DNA of 64,000 nt, taken from contig JALWSS010000219.1 of NCBI GenBank assembly GCA_026993525.1, positions 1-64,000 on the forward strand, read 5' to 3'. Numbering within the stretch: position 1 is the stretch's first letter; the number at the start of each line of letters is the position of its first letter. Origin of the DNA: Saprospiraceae bacterium (lineage in GTDB: Bacteria > Bacteroidota > Bacteroidia > Chitinophagales > Saprospiraceae). A model generated the notes under the pieces. It was not told the DNA's origin. It saw only the letters and a program-made list of their open reading frames with translations, and did no database searches. This document shows, one piece after another, positions 62,524-64,000 of the stretch. A program made the position numbers and the translations under genes.

Positions 62524-63578
62524 GCCGGGCATTTGAAAAAATCCGCAGCACTGACCTTCAAAAGCTAAAATCAAAATGGCCCGCCATGGCCACCTGCATC
62601 GACATGCACACAGGCGGTGAGCCGCTTCGGGTGGTCATAGATGGCACGCCGCCGTTGACCGGTAAAACCATTCTGGCAAACCGCCGCCAGATGATCGGGG
62701 AGTACGACCGGTTCCGCAAATTGCTGATGTGGGAGCCCCGTGGCCATGCCGATATGTACGGCTGCCTGCTGCTGCCACCGGAAAGGCCGGACAGTGATTT
62801 CGGGGTGCTCTTTCTGCACAACGAAGGCTACAGCACCATGTGCGGCCATGCCACCCTGGCCATTGCAAAACTGGCCGTGCTGATGGAGTGGGTCGAGGTT
62901 GTGGAACCCCTTACAACAATTGGAATTGACGCACCTTGTGGTCAATTGACGGCTTATTGCGAAGCGAAGGATGGTAAGCCCGGCAAAGTGTATTTCGACA
63001 ACGTTCCTGCTTTTGTGCAGGCCCTGGATCAGCAAGTCCGGTTGCCGGACGGCAGAAAGGTGGTTTACGACCTGGCCTTTGGCGGCGCTTTTTACGCCTA
63101 TGTGGATGCCCGCCAGGCGGGCCTGTCGCTCAGTGCCGCCAACTACCGGGAGATCATCCGGCTGGGCAGGGAAATCAAGCACGCGGTGGCCGCCTCCCGG
63201 TCGCTGGCACATCCTTTTGAGGAAGACCTGAACTTTCTTTACGGAACCATATTCATCGAGCCTTCCGGTAAGAGGGGCATCCACAGCCGGAATGTCTGTG
63301 TTTTTGCCGACGGCGAAGTTGATCGCTCGGCCACAGGCAGCGGGGTGTCGGGCAGGGCCGCCATCCATTTTGCCAGGGGCGAATTGAAAACCGGCGAGCG
63401 AATTGCCATCGAAAGCATCACAGGATCCGTGATGGAAGTGGAAGTGCGGTCAGAAGTGAGTTTTGGACCCTTTCAGGCGGTCGTCCCCAGGGTCTTTGGC
63501 GATGCCTGGGTTTCCGGATTCAACGAACTCGTGCTGGATGAGGAGGATATCTTTCAGGAGGGCTTTTTCCTTCGGTAA
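62520..63578 (+). CDS. Trans-3-hydroxy-L-proline dehydratase (proline racemase family)
   Basis: A 352-residue enzyme of the proline racemase superfamily. The first active-site Cys is present (Cys108 in STMCGHATLA), but the second position is Thr272 (DRSATGSGVSG) where racemases have Cys. Cys/Thr is the signature of trans-3-hydroxy-L-proline dehydratases such as human L3HYPDH. TGGEPLRVV near the N-terminus and FGGAFYAYVDA are also family motifs. Co-transcribed with the preceding reductase, forming a two-step route to L-proline. The stop codon lies within a CCTTCGGTAAA motif. Confidence 0.9.
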   Translation: MSRAFEKIRSTDLQKLKSKWPAMATCIDMHTGGEPLRVVIDGTPPLTGKTILANRRQMIGEYDRFRKLLMWEPRGHADMYGCLLLPPERPDSDFGVLFLHNEGYSTMCGHATLAIAKLAVLMEWVEVVEPLTTIGIDAPCGQLTAYCEAKDGKPGKVYFDNVPAFVQALDQQVRLPDGRKVVYDLAFGGAFYAYVDARQAGLSLSAANYREIIRLGREIKHAVAASRSLAHPFEEDLNFLYGTIFIEPSGKRGIHSRNVCVFADGEVDRSATGSGVSGRAAIHFARGELKTGERIAIESITGSVMEVEVRSEVSFGPFQAVVPRVFGDAWVSGFNELVLDEEDIFQEGFFLR

Positions 63579-64000
63579 ATGGGGTGGGGTAAACCCTACG
63601 AGGTTTTAGGTACCTCGTAAGGTTGAAGGCTATCCATTACCCACAAATCCATCATTCCGGTTCTGAGAGCTCTGACTCATGACGTAACCGAGGCTTGAAA
63701 AAGCATCCTCTACCCCATCAAACATCTTGAAACCCCTTGTTTCAACGAGGGGTTAGCGGATTAACCCCCAATCACATCAAACATCTTTACAGAGCATCAG
63801 CATCAATTTCAATTCACATCCCGATTTTGGGCTAAAGCCATTCCTGATGTGATGTTTTGAATAGAAGTTAGATGTGGGCAGGGGTGCTGGCATGATTCCC
63901 GCCGTTTAAACAGCGGGTTACAAGATGGCTGATGTCATCACAGCATTTTGCCGCAGCTTAGGCAACAGGGTATAAAATGTTTCTTTTCACAATCAATGAA
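63579..64000. other. Gene-free 3' flank
   Basis: No gene found. It contains imperfect hairpins: CTACGAGG ... CCTCGTAAGG (about 63596-63624), AACCCC ... GGGGTT (about 63731-63755) and CCCGC ... GCGGG (63899-63917). CATCAAACATCTT occurs at 63717 and again at 63776. The next gene is outside the window. Confidence 0.5.

Overview
The window looks like a chromosomal segment of a Bacteroidota bacterium, probably from the Saprospirales/Chitinophagales side of the phylum (that placement is inference). The evidence is a type IX secretion (T9SS) C-terminal sorting domain on a protein with SprB-type repeats, TonB-dependent receptors with carboxypeptidase-like N-terminal domains, a DUF4249 lipoprotein beside a receptor, a DUF5916/CBM9 barrel protein, an F0 subunit a with a secreted N-terminal extension, and TAnnTTTG-type promoter boxes. 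No rRNA or tRNA gene was found. G+C is moderate, about 50% or slightly above by eye, with two visibly AT-richer islands at about 40.7-42.6 kb and 56.6-57.8 kb.

Layout. 0-9.3 kb: heptamer repeat array, DMT transporter, peroxiredoxin, clpS, M19 dipeptidase, a large palindromic element, aat, hsp20, groES-groEL and an HtrA protease, so this is a stress and proteostasis neighbourhood. 9.6-15.3 kb: ATP synthase operon atpB-E-F-H-A-G without atpD/atpC. 15.8-31.8 kb: lipoprotein, a 960-aa one-protein two-component system, a 47-bp minisatellite, a small membrane protein, a phosphoesterase fused to an outer-membrane barrel, a 1698-aa T9SS-secreted repeat protein, a BamA-like barrel and a family 2 glycosyltransferase. 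31.8-37.7 kb: DUF547 protein, DUF4249 lipoprotein with its TonB receptor, an orphan OmpR-type regulator, ribA. 37.7-49.4 kb: a segment bounded by inverted repeat arrays that holds a patatin-barrel protein, an AAA ATPase/PIN-like nuclease pair, a beta-helix/PA14 lipoprotein, tatC, priA and a small barrel protein. 49.5-64 kb: large TonB-family barrel, Spy-like protein, LytS/LytTR two-component pair, Qnr-like pentapeptide-repeat protein, PepSY-like lipoprotein, a decayed UPF0175/DUF3368 toxin-antitoxin locus, pnuC, DUF5916 barrel, and a trans-3-hydroxy-L-proline catabolic pair.

The most unusual content lies in gene-independent DNA patterns. (1) Two 11-mers, TTGCGAAGCGA and CCTTCGGTAAA, occur 12 and 10 times on both strands, in several reading frames and between genes. 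(2) At least 12 short intergenic hairpins of the form TCCCGnn-loop-nnCGGGA have inner base pairs that covary. (3) Heptamer arrays lie downstream of three genes in one orientation, and two of them supply the TAG stop codon. (4) A 140-bp palindromic insertion disrupts a PIN-toxin gene, and its exact removal restores the family motif.

The best candidate for a little-described protein system is the overlapping pair of a DUF3696-type AAA ATPase and a PIN-like protein at 40.7-42.5 kb. It is AT-rich, sits directly against the end of a chromosomal gene, and its first PIN aspartate is replaced by histidine.
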